Origin: Undibacterium sp. KW1
GTDB taxonomy: Bacteria; Pseudomonadota; Gammaproteobacteria; Burkholderiales; Burkholderiaceae_D
Direction: 5' to 3'
DNA length: 64,000 nucleotides
Assembly (NCBI RefSeq): GCF_009937955.1
Contig: NZ_AP018439.1
Location: 2,108,001-2,172,000, forward strand
Below are positions 39,872 to 48,729 of this stretch, piece after piece. Every line of letters starts with the position of its first letter. The stretch's first letter is position 1. The notes beneath the pieces were generated by a model. It ran no database searches, was not told the DNA's origin, and saw only the letters and a list, made by a program, of their open reading frames with translations. Both the position numbers and the translations under genes were made by a program.

Positions 39872-41749
39872 TTGGCTAATCAACACACAAAAAGCAGCCT
39901 TGCAGGCTTGACCCTGGCTGCTGTCGGCATCGTCTATGGCGATATAGGTACTAGTCCTCTTTACACGATGAAAGAGGTGTTTTCAAAAGAACATGGTCTC
40001 CCCCTGAATGAGGCGAATATTTTCGGCGTGGTTTCGCTTATCGTCTGGGGCCTGCTGGTCATTGTCGCCATTAAATATGTAACGCTCATACTCAGGGCAG
40101 ATAACCGTGGTGAAGGCGGTATTATGGCCTTGACTGCTTTGGCTCTGGAGTCAGTGGGTAAATCGTCAAAATGGCATTTTACGTTGCTTGTTTTGGGACT
40201 GTTTGGTGCCGCACTATTTTATGGGGACGGCGTCATTACTCCTGCCATATCGGTGCTTTCTGCAATAGAGGGATTGGAAGTTGCAACCCCCGCTTTCACA
40301 CCCTATGTGGTACCCATCACTTTGGTCGTCTTGCTGCTGTTGTATTCTGTGCAATACAAGGGCACTGCTGGCATAGGCAAGTGGTTCGGCCCCATTATGG
40401 TGATCTGGTTCATCGTGCTTGCCGGTATGGGTTTGTATAATATCGCCAAGATGCCCGGAATACTCTGGGCCTTAAATCCTGCACATGCATTTCATTTTCT
40501 GACAGAATATAAATGGCTGGCTTTCCTGGCTTTGGGTGCAGTCGTGTTGGCATTTACCGGTGCAGAAGCCTTGTACGCAGACATGGGCCATTTTGGTAGC
40601 AAGCCCATACGTGCAGCCTGGTTCATGATTGTATTTCCATCCCTGGGTTTGAATTACCTTGGCCAGGGGGCATTGTTGCTTGGCACTCCTGAAGCCGTCA
40701 GCAATCCTTTTTACCAGCAACTGGGTGCATGGAGTGTATATCCGCTGGTGATTTTATCGACGATAGCGACAGTGATCGCGTCGCAGGCAACAATTTCTGG
40801 CACCTTCTCTATGACCAAGCAGGCAATTTCGCTGGGTATTATGCCGCGCATGGAGATTGTTCATACATCATCAAAAGAAATAGGCCAGATATATATTCCT
40901 GCGGTTAACTGGTTGCAGCTGGCAGTTGTGGTTGCTGCAGTGATTGGTTTTGGTTCGTCTTCCAGTTTGGCGTCGGCCTACGGTATTGCCGTCACTGGTA
41001 CGATGCTGGTCACTTCGCTCCTGACTTTCTTCGTGATTCGTTATGGTTGGAAATATAACCCCTTCCTTTGTTTCGCGGCGACAGGCTTTTTCCTGTTCAT
41101 TGACGTAGCACTTTTCTCTGCCAATGCCTTGAAGTTCTTCCATGGTGGTTGGTTCCCTGTTGTCTTGGGTATAGTAATGTTCACCCTGATGATGACCTGG
41201 AAGCGTGGCCGCGAATTGGTATTCGACAATTTGAAAAAGCATGCGATTCCATTGGAAGACTTCCTCGAATCCCTGTTTGTTTCTCCTCCAGTGCGTGTCG
41301 CAGGTACTGCAATCTTCCTGCGTGGCGAGGCCGATGGTGTGCCGCATGCGTTATTGCACAATCTTTCGCATAACAAGATATTGCATGAACGTGTGATTTT
41401 CCTGACCCTGCATAATCGTGAAATTCCCTGGGTGCCTTTCTCGGAAAGGATCAAGGTCAGTGACCTGGGAAATGCCTGTCATCAGATTGACGTCTATTAT
41501 GGCTTCAAGAATGAGCCGGATATCCCGGGTGCCCTGGCGCTGTGCGCGCCCTATGGCCTGACTTTCGAGCCTTTGGAAACCTCTTACTTCATTTCACGTC
41601 AGACCATCATCTCCAGCCCGGGTAGTGGCATGGCTGCATGGCGTGAGAGTGTATTTGTGGCCATGTCCCGTATTGCCCGTGATGCTGCTGATTTTTATCA
41701 GATACCAAGTAACAGGGTGATTGAAGTGGGTTCACAGGTGGAAATCTAA
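39872..41749 (+). CDS. kup: Kup-type low-affinity potassium transporter
   Basis: Kup imports potassium with protons across the inner membrane. The 625-aa protein has the N-terminal family segment LAAVGIVYGDIGTSPLYTMK, then NRGEGGIMAL, GDGVITPAISVLSAIEG and about 12 hydrophobic helices in the first 430 residues, followed by a cytosolic C-terminal domain. The start is a TTG at 39872 behind AACAAGGT; no better in-frame start lies nearby. Length matches E. coli Kup. Confidence 0.96.
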   Translation: MANQHTKSSLAGLTLAAVGIVYGDIGTSPLYTMKEVFSKEHGLPLNEANIFGVVSLIVWGLLVIVAIKYVTLILRADNRGEGGIMALTALALESVGKSSKWHFTLLVLGLFGAALFYGDGVITPAISVLSAIEGLEVATPAFTPYVVPITLVVLLLLYSVQYKGTAGIGKWFGPIMVIWFIVLAGMGLYNIAKMPGILWALNPAHAFHFLTEYKWLAFLALGAVVLAFTGAEALYADMGHFGSKPIRAAWFMIVFPSLGLNYLGQGALLLGTPEAVSNPFYQQLGAWSVYPLVILSTIATVIASQATISGTFSMTKQAISLGIMPRMEIVHTSSKEIGQIYIPAVNWLQLAVVVAAVIGFGSSSSLASAYGIAVTGTMLVTSLLTFFVIRYGWKYNPFLCFAATGFFLFIDVALFSANALKFFHGGWFPVVLGIVMFTLMMTWKRGRELVFDNLKKHAIPLEDFLESLFVSPPVRVAGTAIFLRGEADGVPHALLHNLSHNKILHERVIFLTLHNREIPWVPFSERIKVSDLGNACHQIDVYYGFKNEPDIPGALALCAPYGLTFEPLETSYFISRQTIISSPGSGMAAWRESVFVAMSRIARDAADFYQIPSNRVIEVGSQVEI

Positions 41750-41756
41750 AAACTTG

Positions 41757-41795
41757 GCACAGGCACTTATCAAACCGAAATGCCTGTGCTATACT
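41757..41795 (+). promoter_or_regulatory. Promoter of the first tRNA-Arg, inside an inverted repeat
   Basis: -35 TTATCA (41767-41772), 17-bp spacer, -10 TATACT (41790-41795). A 9-bp inverted repeat (GCACAGGCA 41757-41765, TGCCTGTGC 41781-41789) surrounds the -35 and abuts the -10. It begins 8 bp after the kup stop and may double as the kup transcript end or as an operator. Confidence 0.55.
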
Positions 41796-41806
41796 CTCGG
41801 TCTTTC

Positions 41807-41883
41807 GCGGCTGTAGCTCAGCTGGATAGAGTACTTGGCTACGAACCAAGGGGTCGTGGGTTCGATTCCTGCCAGCCGCACCA
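41807..41883 (+). tRNA. tRNA-Arg (anticodon ACG), copy 1
   Basis: A 77-nt gene with acceptor GCGGCTG pairing CAGCCGC, anticodon loop CTACGAA carrying ACG (modified to ICG, reads CGU/CGC/CGA), T-loop GGTTCGATTCC and encoded CCA. It is identical to copy 2. Confidence 0.97.
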
Positions 41884-41890
41884 GATTCAA

Positions 41891-41918
41891 GGGACTAGAT
41901 GCAAATCTAGTCCCTTTT
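41891..41918 (+). terminator. Terminator of tRNA-Arg copy 1
   Basis: A 10-bp stem GGGACTAGAT/ATCTAGTCCC with GCAA loop and a following T-run, 7 bp after the CCA end. Confidence 0.92.
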
Positions 41919-42041
41919 GTCTTTTTTACCCCCAATTTTAATGCGCAGACTGAAGTTTCCGGCTTGTATTGGACGGGAATATCTTTTAGCTAAGAAAAAA
42001 TAATCTGGCTTTGGGGGCTTTCCATTTTGCATCAGTCCGGC

Positions 42042-42047
42042 TATAAT
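42042..42047 (+). promoter_or_regulatory. -10 box of the second tRNA-Arg
   Basis: A perfect TATAAT, 11 bp before copy 2. A weak -35, TTTCCA, lies at 42019-42024 (17-bp spacing). The sequence differs from the copy 1 promoter, so the copies have separate promoters. Confidence 0.6.
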
Positions 42048-42057
42048 CTTGTTTTTC

Positions 42058-42134
42058 GCGGCTGTAGCTCAGCTGGATAGAGTACTTGGCTACGAACCAA
42101 GGGGTCGTGGGTTCGATTCCTGCCAGCCGCACCA
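42058..42134 (+). tRNA. tRNA-Arg (anticodon ACG), copy 2
   Basis: Identical in all 77 nt to copy 1, including the encoded CCA. The whole 122-bp unit (41803-41924 and 42054-42175), covering tRNA and terminator, is repeated exactly at a 251-bp period. Confidence 0.97.
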
Positions 42135-42141
42135 GATTCAA

Positions 42142-42169
42142 GGGACTAGATGCAAATCTAGTCCCTTTT
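42142..42169 (+). terminator. Terminator of tRNA-Arg copy 2
   Basis: The same 10-bp stem and GCAA loop as copy 1, followed by TTTTGTCTTT. Confidence 0.92.
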
Positions 42170-42248
42170 GTCTTTCTGGCGATAGAGTTCAAAGGGGTGG
42201 TATCTGCAGCCTTGCTGCAGACCATTGATGGTTTCAGGGGCAAGACGC

Positions 42249-42659
42249 TTAGCTTGCGAGTATCAGTTCCCGTATGTTCCAGCCATCGGGTGCTGCCTGG
42301 TTCAGGGCGCTGCGTTTGACTTGCGGGTCTGGCGTTTCTTCTGTCATGGAGAGAATCAGGCGCTGCAACTGGGCTGCATCCGGCAGCACAGTGCCAAGGA
42401 AAATCACCTGGTCGCGGTGCTGTATAAGGATGGTGGGGAAGTTCTCTATATCTATTTCATCCACCAGATGGGCCTGATCTTCGATATCTATCCAGGCAAA
42501 GCATTTATCGGGATGCTTGCTCATCAGTTCGTCAAAAGACGCCCTGTAAAAATTGCAGGTATCGCACCAGGCGGCGCACAGGCAGGCGATTAACCAGTCT
42601 TTATTTGCCAGGTCAGCCTTTATTGCGGAAATATCTTCTGTATTCATGATGGTATTCAT
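42249..42659 (-). CDS. Thioredoxin-like protein (CDTC active site)
   Basis: A 136-aa thioredoxin-fold protein. The active site lies in CAAWCDTCNFYRASF, where CxxC replaces the usual CGPC, and the cis-proline region is FPTILIQHRDQVI. There is no signal peptide, so it is cytosolic. The frame extends 3 bp further to a GTG; I use ATG 42659, though ATG 42647 is possible and neither has a clear ribosome binding site. Substrate unknown. It is convergent with the tRNA-Arg pair and divergent from tsaB. Confidence 0.85.
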   Translation of the reverse strand: MNTIMNTEDISAIKADLANKDWLIACLCAAWCDTCNFYRASFDELMSKHPDKCFAWIDIEDQAHLVDEIDIENFPTILIQHRDQVIFLGTVLPDAAQLQRLILSMTEETPDPQVKRSALNQAAPDGWNIRELILAS

Positions 42660-42770
42660 CACGTAATTTTAAACCAAGTGATGAGCTGAGGCGCAATTAA
42701 GGTATGACCAGGGTATAAGCTTTGGCAAACAGCCAGTCTTGAAACAGGTGGAACACGGTAAAATACGCGT

Positions 42771-43481
42771 ATGACCAGAATTTTAGCAATTGAAACCTCT
42801 ACCGAGCTCGCCACCGCAGCCATCTTGACTGATGGTGGCATATTTGTCCGCGAACTCAGCGGTGTCCAGACACATTCCCAGGGCATTTTGCCTGCCATAC
42901 AGGAGCTTCTCACAGAAGCAGGCCTGCGTTTGCAGGATTGTGATGCCATCGCTTTTGGCTGTGGGCCCGGTGCTTTTACCGGCATACGTACGGCTTGCGG
43001 CATCGTGCAGGGCCTGGCCTATGGTGCTGACCTGCCAGTCATGCCGGTGGTGAGTTTGCTGGCCATGGCTGAAGCAGCGCGTGAACAGGTAGCCGCAACT
43101 GAGTTCGTCTGTATACTCGACGCGCGTATGAACGAAGTGTACTGGGCGCAGTACCGTTTTGACGATGCGGCAGGATGGACGGAAATAAGCGCACCTGCAT
43201 TGTCAGCTTTAGATGTCGCGTTGGCTGGCATCACGCTGGGAAGTCCACAACTGGCATTGGGAAATGGCCTGGTTTTGCCTGAATCTGCACTGGCCCAGTA
43301 TGCCAGTCTGCCATGCATGCCGCACGCAAGACAAGTTGGCATATTGGGGCAATTGGATTTTGTCGCTGGCCGTAGTCTGCCAGCAGATCAGGCGCAGCCC
43401 CTGTACCTGCGCAATAAAATCGCCCTGACTACCGCAGAGCGTGAGCAAGTCAAACTCCAGGCAGCCAAGGTGCCAGTGTAA
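42771..43481 (+). CDS. tsaB: tRNA threonylcarbamoyladenosine protein TsaB
   Basis: TsaB is the partner of TsaD in the complex that makes the t6A modification at A37 of ANN-decoding tRNAs. The 236-aa ASKHA-fold protein begins MTRILAIETSTELATAAI and has the diagnostic CDAIAFGCGPGAFTGIRTA segment (about 57-75) and VVSLLAMAEAA. Its stop and the rimI ATG share one base (TAATG), indicating coupling. Confidence 0.95.
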   Translation: MTRILAIETSTELATAAILTDGGIFVRELSGVQTHSQGILPAIQELLTEAGLRLQDCDAIAFGCGPGAFTGIRTACGIVQGLAYGADLPVMPVVSLLAMAEAAREQVAATEFVCILDARMNEVYWAQYRFDDAAGWTEISAPALSALDVALAGITLGSPQLALGNGLVLPESALAQYASLPCMPHARQVGILGQLDFVAGRSLPADQAQPLYLRNKIALTTAEREQVKLQAAKVPV

Positions 43482-43957
43482 TGGAGTTGGCAATGGATTT
43501 GAAATTGACTGCACCGCATTATGGCAAGCTGGGGTTTGCTGATGTTGACAGCATACTCAGCATAGAAGAGCGGGTGTATGCCCATCCCTGGACACGTGGC
43601 AATTTTACTGATTCCTTTTCCAGTGGCTATGAAGCTTTTGGCTTCAGGAATGCAGAGCTGGATTTGTTTGCCTATTTTGTGGTCATGCCCATACTGGATG
43701 AATTACACCTGCTGAATTTCGCGGTAGATTTGCCATACCAGGGCCAGGGCCATGCAAAATTACTGATGGAAAAATTATTTGCTTACGTCAAAGAGCATGC
43801 CTATGCCTCGATTTTGCTGGAAGTGAGGCGTAGTAATGCGCGTGCTATCAGTGTGTATGAAGGTGCCGGGTTTGCTGCAATAGGTGTCCGTAAAGGTTAT
43901 TACCCTGCACATGATAATCAGCGTGAAGATGCAATAGTGATGCGGAGGATGTGTTGA
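43481..43957 (+). CDS. rimI: Ribosomal protein S18-alanine N-acetyltransferase
   Basis: RimI acetylates the N-terminus of ribosomal protein S18. The 158-aa GNAT protein has LHLLNFAVDLPYQGQGHAKLLM (shown in part: VDLPYQGQGHAKLLM), where the QGQGHA loop binds acetyl-CoA, followed by LEVRRSNARAISVYEGAGF and RKGYYP. A second ATG at 43493 is an alternative start. It overlaps tsaB by 1 bp and the following UDG gene by a TGATG junction. Confidence 0.94.
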   Translation: MELAMDLKLTAPHYGKLGFADVDSILSIEERVYAHPWTRGNFTDSFSSGYEAFGFRNAELDLFAYFVVMPILDELHLLNFAVDLPYQGQGHAKLLMEKLFAYVKEHAYASILLEVRRSNARAISVYEGAGFAAIGVRKGYYPAHDNQREDAIVMRRMC

Positions 43958-44880
43958 TGCAGACTTTTGACGCCTATAACAGACAAAGAGCTTTGCAAGA
44001 ACTAGGCCTTGGGCCTTTGTGGTTATTACGAAATATTGAATCGCCAGCACCTGAGCCTGCCATGGAGGCTGAGTCTGAAGTCAGGCAGCATCCTGCGCCT
44101 GTCGTTGCGAAAGCTGCTGAGCCAGTAGTCACAGATGCAAAACCAGCAATAGATGCTGCCTGGCCAGAACCAGAAGTTGTGCAGCACAAACACCAGCCTG
44201 TAGCCGAGTCTTTAGCTCAGGCTTTTGAAAGCATGCCTGAACCAGATGAATGGATGCCGCAAGACCTGCCTACTGTTTTGTCTGCAGATAATGAACCTGT
44301 GGTCGCCACTTTATCCTGGGATGAATTGCAGCCCATGGTAGAAAGTTGCCGCTTATGCGGTTTATGCCAGGGCAGGAAAAAAGCCGTATTTGGCACCGGT
44401 GACAAACAGGCCAAATGGCTGTTTGTCGGTGAAGGGCCTGGTTACAACGAGAATTTGCAGGGATTGCCTTTTGTCGGTGCTGCCGGGCAATTGCTCGACA
44501 ATATGCTCAAATCTTTGGGTGTGCCGCGCGGCGAGCAAAGCTATATCGCCAATATCGTCAAATGCCGTCCTACAGATGCGCAAGGCAAGGACAGGCCACC
44601 GACTGCTGATGAAATCGCAGCCTGCCTGCCTTATCTGCACAGACAGATCGCCATGATCAAACCGCAAATCATTGTGGCGCTGGGCAAGACTGCTGCCGTG
44701 TCCCTGTTGGGTATGGATCTTGAAACTCCTGTGGGTCAATTGCGTGGTAAGGTGCATCAATTCAATGGCATACCAGTGGTGGCAACTTATCATCCGGCCT
44801 ATCTCTTGCGTAAACCTGCGGACAAGGCCAAGGCCTGGGCAGATTTATGTCTCGCTATTAAAGCACTGTCAGCAAATTGA
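43957..44880 (+). CDS. Family 4-type uracil-DNA glycosylase with Fe-S cluster
   Basis: A repair glycosylase that removes uracil from DNA. Start ATG 43957 sits behind GCGGAGGAT and overlaps the rimI stop (TGATG). The 307 aa have a low-complexity N-terminal region (about 30-105) and then a family 4 UDG domain: Fe-S cysteines in CRLCGLC, uracil-site segment GEGPGYNENLQGLPFVGAAG, further cysteines in NIVKCRP and AACLPYL, and the late VATYHPAYLLR motif. The N-terminal extension of about 100 residues is not part of the enzyme and may mediate contacts. Confidence 0.93.
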   Translation: MQTFDAYNRQRALQELGLGPLWLLRNIESPAPEPAMEAESEVRQHPAPVVAKAAEPVVTDAKPAIDAAWPEPEVVQHKHQPVAESLAQAFESMPEPDEWMPQDLPTVLSADNEPVVATLSWDELQPMVESCRLCGLCQGRKKAVFGTGDKQAKWLFVGEGPGYNENLQGLPFVGAAGQLLDNMLKSLGVPRGEQSYIANIVKCRPTDAQGKDRPPTADEIAACLPYLHRQIAMIKPQIIVALGKTAAVSLLGMDLETPVGQLRGKVHQFNGIPVVATYHPAYLLRKPADKAKAWADLCLAIKALSAN

Positions 44881-44885
44881 GTCAC

Positions 44886-45875
44886 ATGGAGAGCGCACAG
44901 GCTGCATTTCACCGGCAATGGCAGCATCTCCACAATCCTCATGTGCGGGCACTGACATGGATGCTGACAGCGCCGGGTCTGCTGGATACCCATCATGTTT
45001 CCTGGGACGGTAAACTGGCAGGCGCAGTATTTTCTGATGCTCAAGTATTGCCACAATGGCTGACCGAGCTTGATCGTGATCCAAGCCCCGTGCTCGACTT
45101 GTTGCAGCGCCATCCTTCGCGCCGGCTTGGCCTGTATGCTGAGAGGCTCTATGAATTCTATTTGACTGCCCACTGCTTGCTGGTTGCGCACGGTTTGCAG
45201 GTGCATAACAAGGGCGCGAGTACGATAGGGGAGTTTGATTTTCTGTTGCAGGCCCAGGCTGGCCTGCAGCATCTGGAGTTGGCAACAAAATTTTACTTGT
45301 ATCATGCCGATGCGGCAGTGGTACCAGATTTATATGATTATCTTGGTCCCAATCTGGCGGACAGCCTGGGCACCAAGCTGCATAAAATCATGGGGCAACA
45401 ATTGGGATTATCCCGGCATCCGCTGGCACAGCAGGTCTTGCCAGGCCCAGTGCAAAGTGCGCAGGCGCTGATACTTGGCTGGTTGTTTTACCGCGACGAA
45501 CAAGCGAACGATGACCTTATCGCCGGGCTGGCACAAAATCACTGCCGTGGAGCGATATGGACGCAAGCAGAAGTGCGGTCGCTGGATTTTGAACATGCCT
45601 TGTTACTGGACAGATTGGAGTGGCTGGCACCGGCACAGTCGGACAAGAATGCAGTGCAGGAGAAAGAAAGCATACTGAATAGCATGCAAACTTACTTTGC
45701 CACTTCTAGTGCGCCACTCATGCTCGCCTTGATGCAGGAAAACCACGGCCTGATGCAGGAGTATCGGCGGGGTATGGTGGTGCCGGATGACTGGTTTATG
45801 CAGGCCGACATGGTCAAGCTGAAGCGCACTCCTCATCACACTCAATCACATGCAATGTGCAGCGAGGGGCCGTAA
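44886..45875 (+). CDS. DUF1853 family protein, possibly nuclease-like
   Basis: A 329-aa cytosolic protein from ATG 44886; the frame is open to a TTG at 44877 that overlaps the UDG stop, so coupling is possible. It matches DUF1853 as I recall it (ERLYEFYLTAHCLLVAHGLQ, GEFDFLL, HLELATKFYL). The acidic and basic residues E116/D118 and E131/K135 recall a PD-(D/E)XK nuclease core, although ExxxK is not canonical. Function unknown; the position behind a uracil-DNA glycosylase fits a nucleic-acid role but does not prove it. Confidence 0.8.
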   Translation: MESAQAAFHRQWQHLHNPHVRALTWMLTAPGLLDTHHVSWDGKLAGAVFSDAQVLPQWLTELDRDPSPVLDLLQRHPSRRLGLYAERLYEFYLTAHCLLVAHGLQVHNKGASTIGEFDFLLQAQAGLQHLELATKFYLYHADAAVVPDLYDYLGPNLADSLGTKLHKIMGQQLGLSRHPLAQQVLPGPVQSAQALILGWLFYRDEQANDDLIAGLAQNHCRGAIWTQAEVRSLDFEHALLLDRLEWLAPAQSDKNAVQEKESILNSMQTYFATSSAPLMLALMQENHGLMQEYRRGMVVPDDWFMQADMVKLKRTPHHTQSHAMCSEGP

Positions 45876-45890
45876 TCGCCCATCGCTTGA

Positions 45891-47153
45891 TCAGTGCTTG
45901 TGCTCGCCTATCAATGCCAATGAATCATACTCGCGTTGATTGGCCATGTGTTTGCGTATGACGGCATAGATAGTGCTGGACACAAACAGGCCAAACAATA
46001 CGATGATGACCATGATGTCCATGTTCATGGAGTTCAGTAAAGTATAGATAGCCAGCATAGTCAGAACTGACAAATTCTCATTAAAATTTTGTACGGCAAT
46101 AGAGTGCCCGGCACTCATTAAGACGTGACCGCGGTGCTGCAACAAAGCATTCATGGGAACGACAAAGAAGCCAGCCAAGGCGCCAACCAGGATCAGTAGT
46201 GGGTAAGCAACCCAGATGTTGTGCACGAAAATCATGGTGATGACCACCAAGCCCATGGCCACACCTAAAGGCATGACGTTCAACGATTTTTTCAAAGGCA
46301 CGAAACGGGCCGCAGCTACCGCTCCGAGAGCAACGCCAACAGCAACTACGCCTTGTAGAATGGCGGCCTGGTCCAGTTTCATATGCAGGGACTGTTTTGC
46401 CCATTCCAGTACGATGAATTGCAGAGTAGCTGCAGTACCCCATAGCAGAGTGGTAACACCCAGGGTAATTTGTCCCAGCCTGTCTTTCCACAAGATAGTC
46501 ACACATTCGGCAAATTCAGTTATTAGCTTGGCAGGATTGCGTTGCTGATGTTTATAGCGAGCACCTGTATCCGGGATGCGTATATTGAATAAGGCTGCCG
46601 TTGCATAGCAAGCAGTGACCACGCACAAAGCAGCTTCAGAAGGCGTTGTTATATTAAAGTCGATGAGCGGAAAGTCAAAATTGAGTAGCACTGACGATAC
46701 TCTGGAATTGACCAGAGCGCCGCCCAATACCGTGCCAAAAATGATGGACGAAACCGTCAAGCCTTCTATCCAGCCATTCGCCGCGACCAACTTTTCTGGA
46801 GGTAGCAATTCGGTGAGGATGCCATATTTAGCTGGTGAGTATGCTGCTGCACCGAAGCCAACAACAGCGTAGGCGATCAGGGGATGGATATTAAAAAACA
46901 TCAGCGCACAGCCACCGACTTTGATCATATTGGTAATGAGCATGACCTTGCCCTTGGGCAGGGAATCAGCAAAGGCGCCGACAAAAGGTGCCAGCAAAAC
47001 ATAAGACAAAACAAAAAATAATTTTAACAATGGTGGCATCCAGTGGGGCGAACCTATGGATGTCAGCAATGCCATCGCGGCTATCAGTAAGGCATTGTCG
47101 GCCAGTGAAGAAAAAAACTGCGCCGCCATGATGGTGTAAAAACCGCTCTTCAT
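45891..47153 (-). CDS. lplT: Lysophospholipid transporter LplT (MFS)
   Basis: LplT flips lysophospholipids across the inner membrane for re-acylation. The 420-aa protein has about 12 hydrophobic helices and typical segments MKSGFYTIMAAQFFSSLADNA (first 20 shown by position 1-20), LLAPFVGAFADSLPKGKVM and AYSPAKYGILTELLPPEKLV. The acyltransferase/ligase partner aas is not adjacent in this window. It is convergent with the DUF1853 gene (15 bp between stops) and divergent from radA. Confidence 0.93.
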   Translation of the reverse strand: MKSGFYTIMAAQFFSSLADNALLIAAMALLTSIGSPHWMPPLLKLFFVLSYVLLAPFVGAFADSLPKGKVMLITNMIKVGGCALMFFNIHPLIAYAVVGFGAAAYSPAKYGILTELLPPEKLVAANGWIEGLTVSSIIFGTVLGGALVNSRVSSVLLNFDFPLIDFNITTPSEAALCVVTACYATAALFNIRIPDTGARYKHQQRNPAKLITEFAECVTILWKDRLGQITLGVTTLLWGTAATLQFIVLEWAKQSLHMKLDQAAILQGVVAVGVALGAVAAARFVPLKKSLNVMPLGVAMGLVVITMIFVHNIWVAYPLLILVGALAGFFVVPMNALLQHRGHVLMSAGHSIAVQNFNENLSVLTMLAIYTLLNSMNMDIMVIIVLFGLFVSSTIYAVIRKHMANQREYDSLALIGEHKH

Positions 47154-47343
47154 GCTTTATTCATGCTCTATATCTACCTGCTACAAAATGTCACTGGCAG
47201 CTTTATACCATGAAAATTGTGCGGAATTAGTGAAATAAGGCAAGCTATTTGCTGAATACTGGTTAAAATGCCAGTGTTTTTCTGGTCTGCATGCAGATGC
47301 GAACTGAACTTGTAAACCCCCGCAAATTTCCTCTGGTCTGAAG

Positions 47344-48729
47344 ATGGCAAAAGCAAAAACCAATTTTACCTGTACTGAATGTGGTGGTATTGTCAATAAG
47401 TGGGCAGGGCAGTGCCCGGCTTGCGGCCAATGGAATACCCTGGTCGAAACCATCGTCGAATCTGTTGGCAACCGCTTTAGTGCCAAACCCCAGGGGCTGG
47501 CGCAATCTGCACCTGTTTTGAACCTGGCAGAAATTGAGGCGCTGGATGTGCCGCGTTTTGGTACTGATATTGATGAGTTTGACCGCGTGCTCGGTGGCGG
47601 GTTGGTTGCCGGCGGCGTAGTGCTGATAGGTGGTGACCCTGGCATAGGTAAATCCACTTTGCTGTTGCAGGCGCTGGCTAATCTGGCTCAAAAGAAAAAG
47701 GTCTTGTATGTCAGTGGCGAAGAGTCGGGAGCACAAATCGCCCTGCGCGCCAAACGCCTGTCGCTGGACGCGAAGGACTTGCAATTACAGGCCGAGATAC
47801 AACTGGAAAAAATTCTCAATACCCTGGCTGAGCATAAGCCGCAAGTCGTGGTCATTGATTCCATCCAGACCATGTATTCAGATGCCCTGAGTTCTGCGCC
47901 CGGCTCAGTTGCCCAGGTACGCGAATGTGCCGCCCAGTTGACACGTGTTGCCAAGACCATGAACATCACCATGATACTGGTCGGCCATGTCACCAAGGAA
48001 GGTGCCTTGGCCGGGCCACGTGTGCTTGAGCATATCGTTGATACGGTCTTGTATTTTGAGGGCGACACCCATTCCAGCTTCCGCCTCGTGCGGGCGATTA
48101 AAAACCGTTTTGGTGCAGTCAATGAACTCGGTGTGTTTGCCATGACGGAAAAAGGTTTGAAGGGCGTATCCAATCCTTCTGCCTTGTTCCTGTCGCAGCA
48201 TGATACCCAGGTGGCTGGCTCTTGCGTCATGGTCACGCAAGAGGGGACGCGGCCCTTGCTGGTAGAGATACAGGCGCTGGTTGACAGTTCACATGCACCC
48301 AATGCACGCCGTTTGTCCGTTGGTCTTGAGCAAAACCGCCTGGCCATGTTGCTGGCGGTGTTGCACAGGCATGCTGGTGTGGCGGCTTTTGATCAGGATG
48401 TGTTTATCAATGCTGTGGGCGGCGTCAAGATTGCAGAGCCGGCCGCTGATCTGGCCGTGTTGCTGGCGATCAATTCGTCGATGCGCAATAAACCCCTGCC
48501 ACGTGGGCTGGTGGTGTTTGGCGAGGTTGGTTTGGCTGGCGAGATACGTCCCGCACCGCGTGGTCAGGAGCGCTTGCGTGAAGCGGCCAAGCTGGGTTTT
48601 TCGATTGCGATGATCCCAAAATCAAATGCGCCGAAACAAAAAATCGAAGGCCTGACCATCATCGGGGTCGACAGGATAGAAGAAGCCCTGTCCAGAATCC
48701 GCGATGTCGATAGCGAAATCCCGGATTAG
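47344..48729 (+). CDS. radA: DNA repair protein RadA
   Basis: RadA (Sms) is a RecA-like ATPase that promotes branch migration in recombinational repair. The 461-aa protein has an N-terminal zinc finger (CTECGGIVNKWAGQCPACGQ, four cysteines), Walker A GGDPGIGKSTLL (about 97-108), the RadA-specific KNRFG motif (AIKNRFGAVNELGVF) and a C-terminal Lon-like domain. Its stop codon overlaps the stop of hpnE on the other strand by 4 bp (TTAG). Start ATG 47344 fits the conserved N-terminus. Confidence 0.97.
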   Translation: MAKAKTNFTCTECGGIVNKWAGQCPACGQWNTLVETIVESVGNRFSAKPQGLAQSAPVLNLAEIEALDVPRFGTDIDEFDRVLGGGLVAGGVVLIGGDPGIGKSTLLLQALANLAQKKKVLYVSGEESGAQIALRAKRLSLDAKDLQLQAEIQLEKILNTLAEHKPQVVVIDSIQTMYSDALSSAPGSVAQVRECAAQLTRVAKTMNITMILVGHVTKEGALAGPRVLEHIVDTVLYFEGDTHSSFRLVRAIKNRFGAVNELGVFAMTEKGLKGVSNPSALFLSQHDTQVAGSCVMVTQEGTRPLLVEIQALVDSSHAPNARRLSVGLEQNRLAMLLAVLHRHAGVAAFDQDVFINAVGGVKIAEPAADLAVLLAINSSMRNKPLPRGLVVFGEVGLAGEIRPAPRGQERLREAAKLGFSIAMIPKSNAPKQKIEGLTIIGVDRIEEALSRIRDVDSEIPD

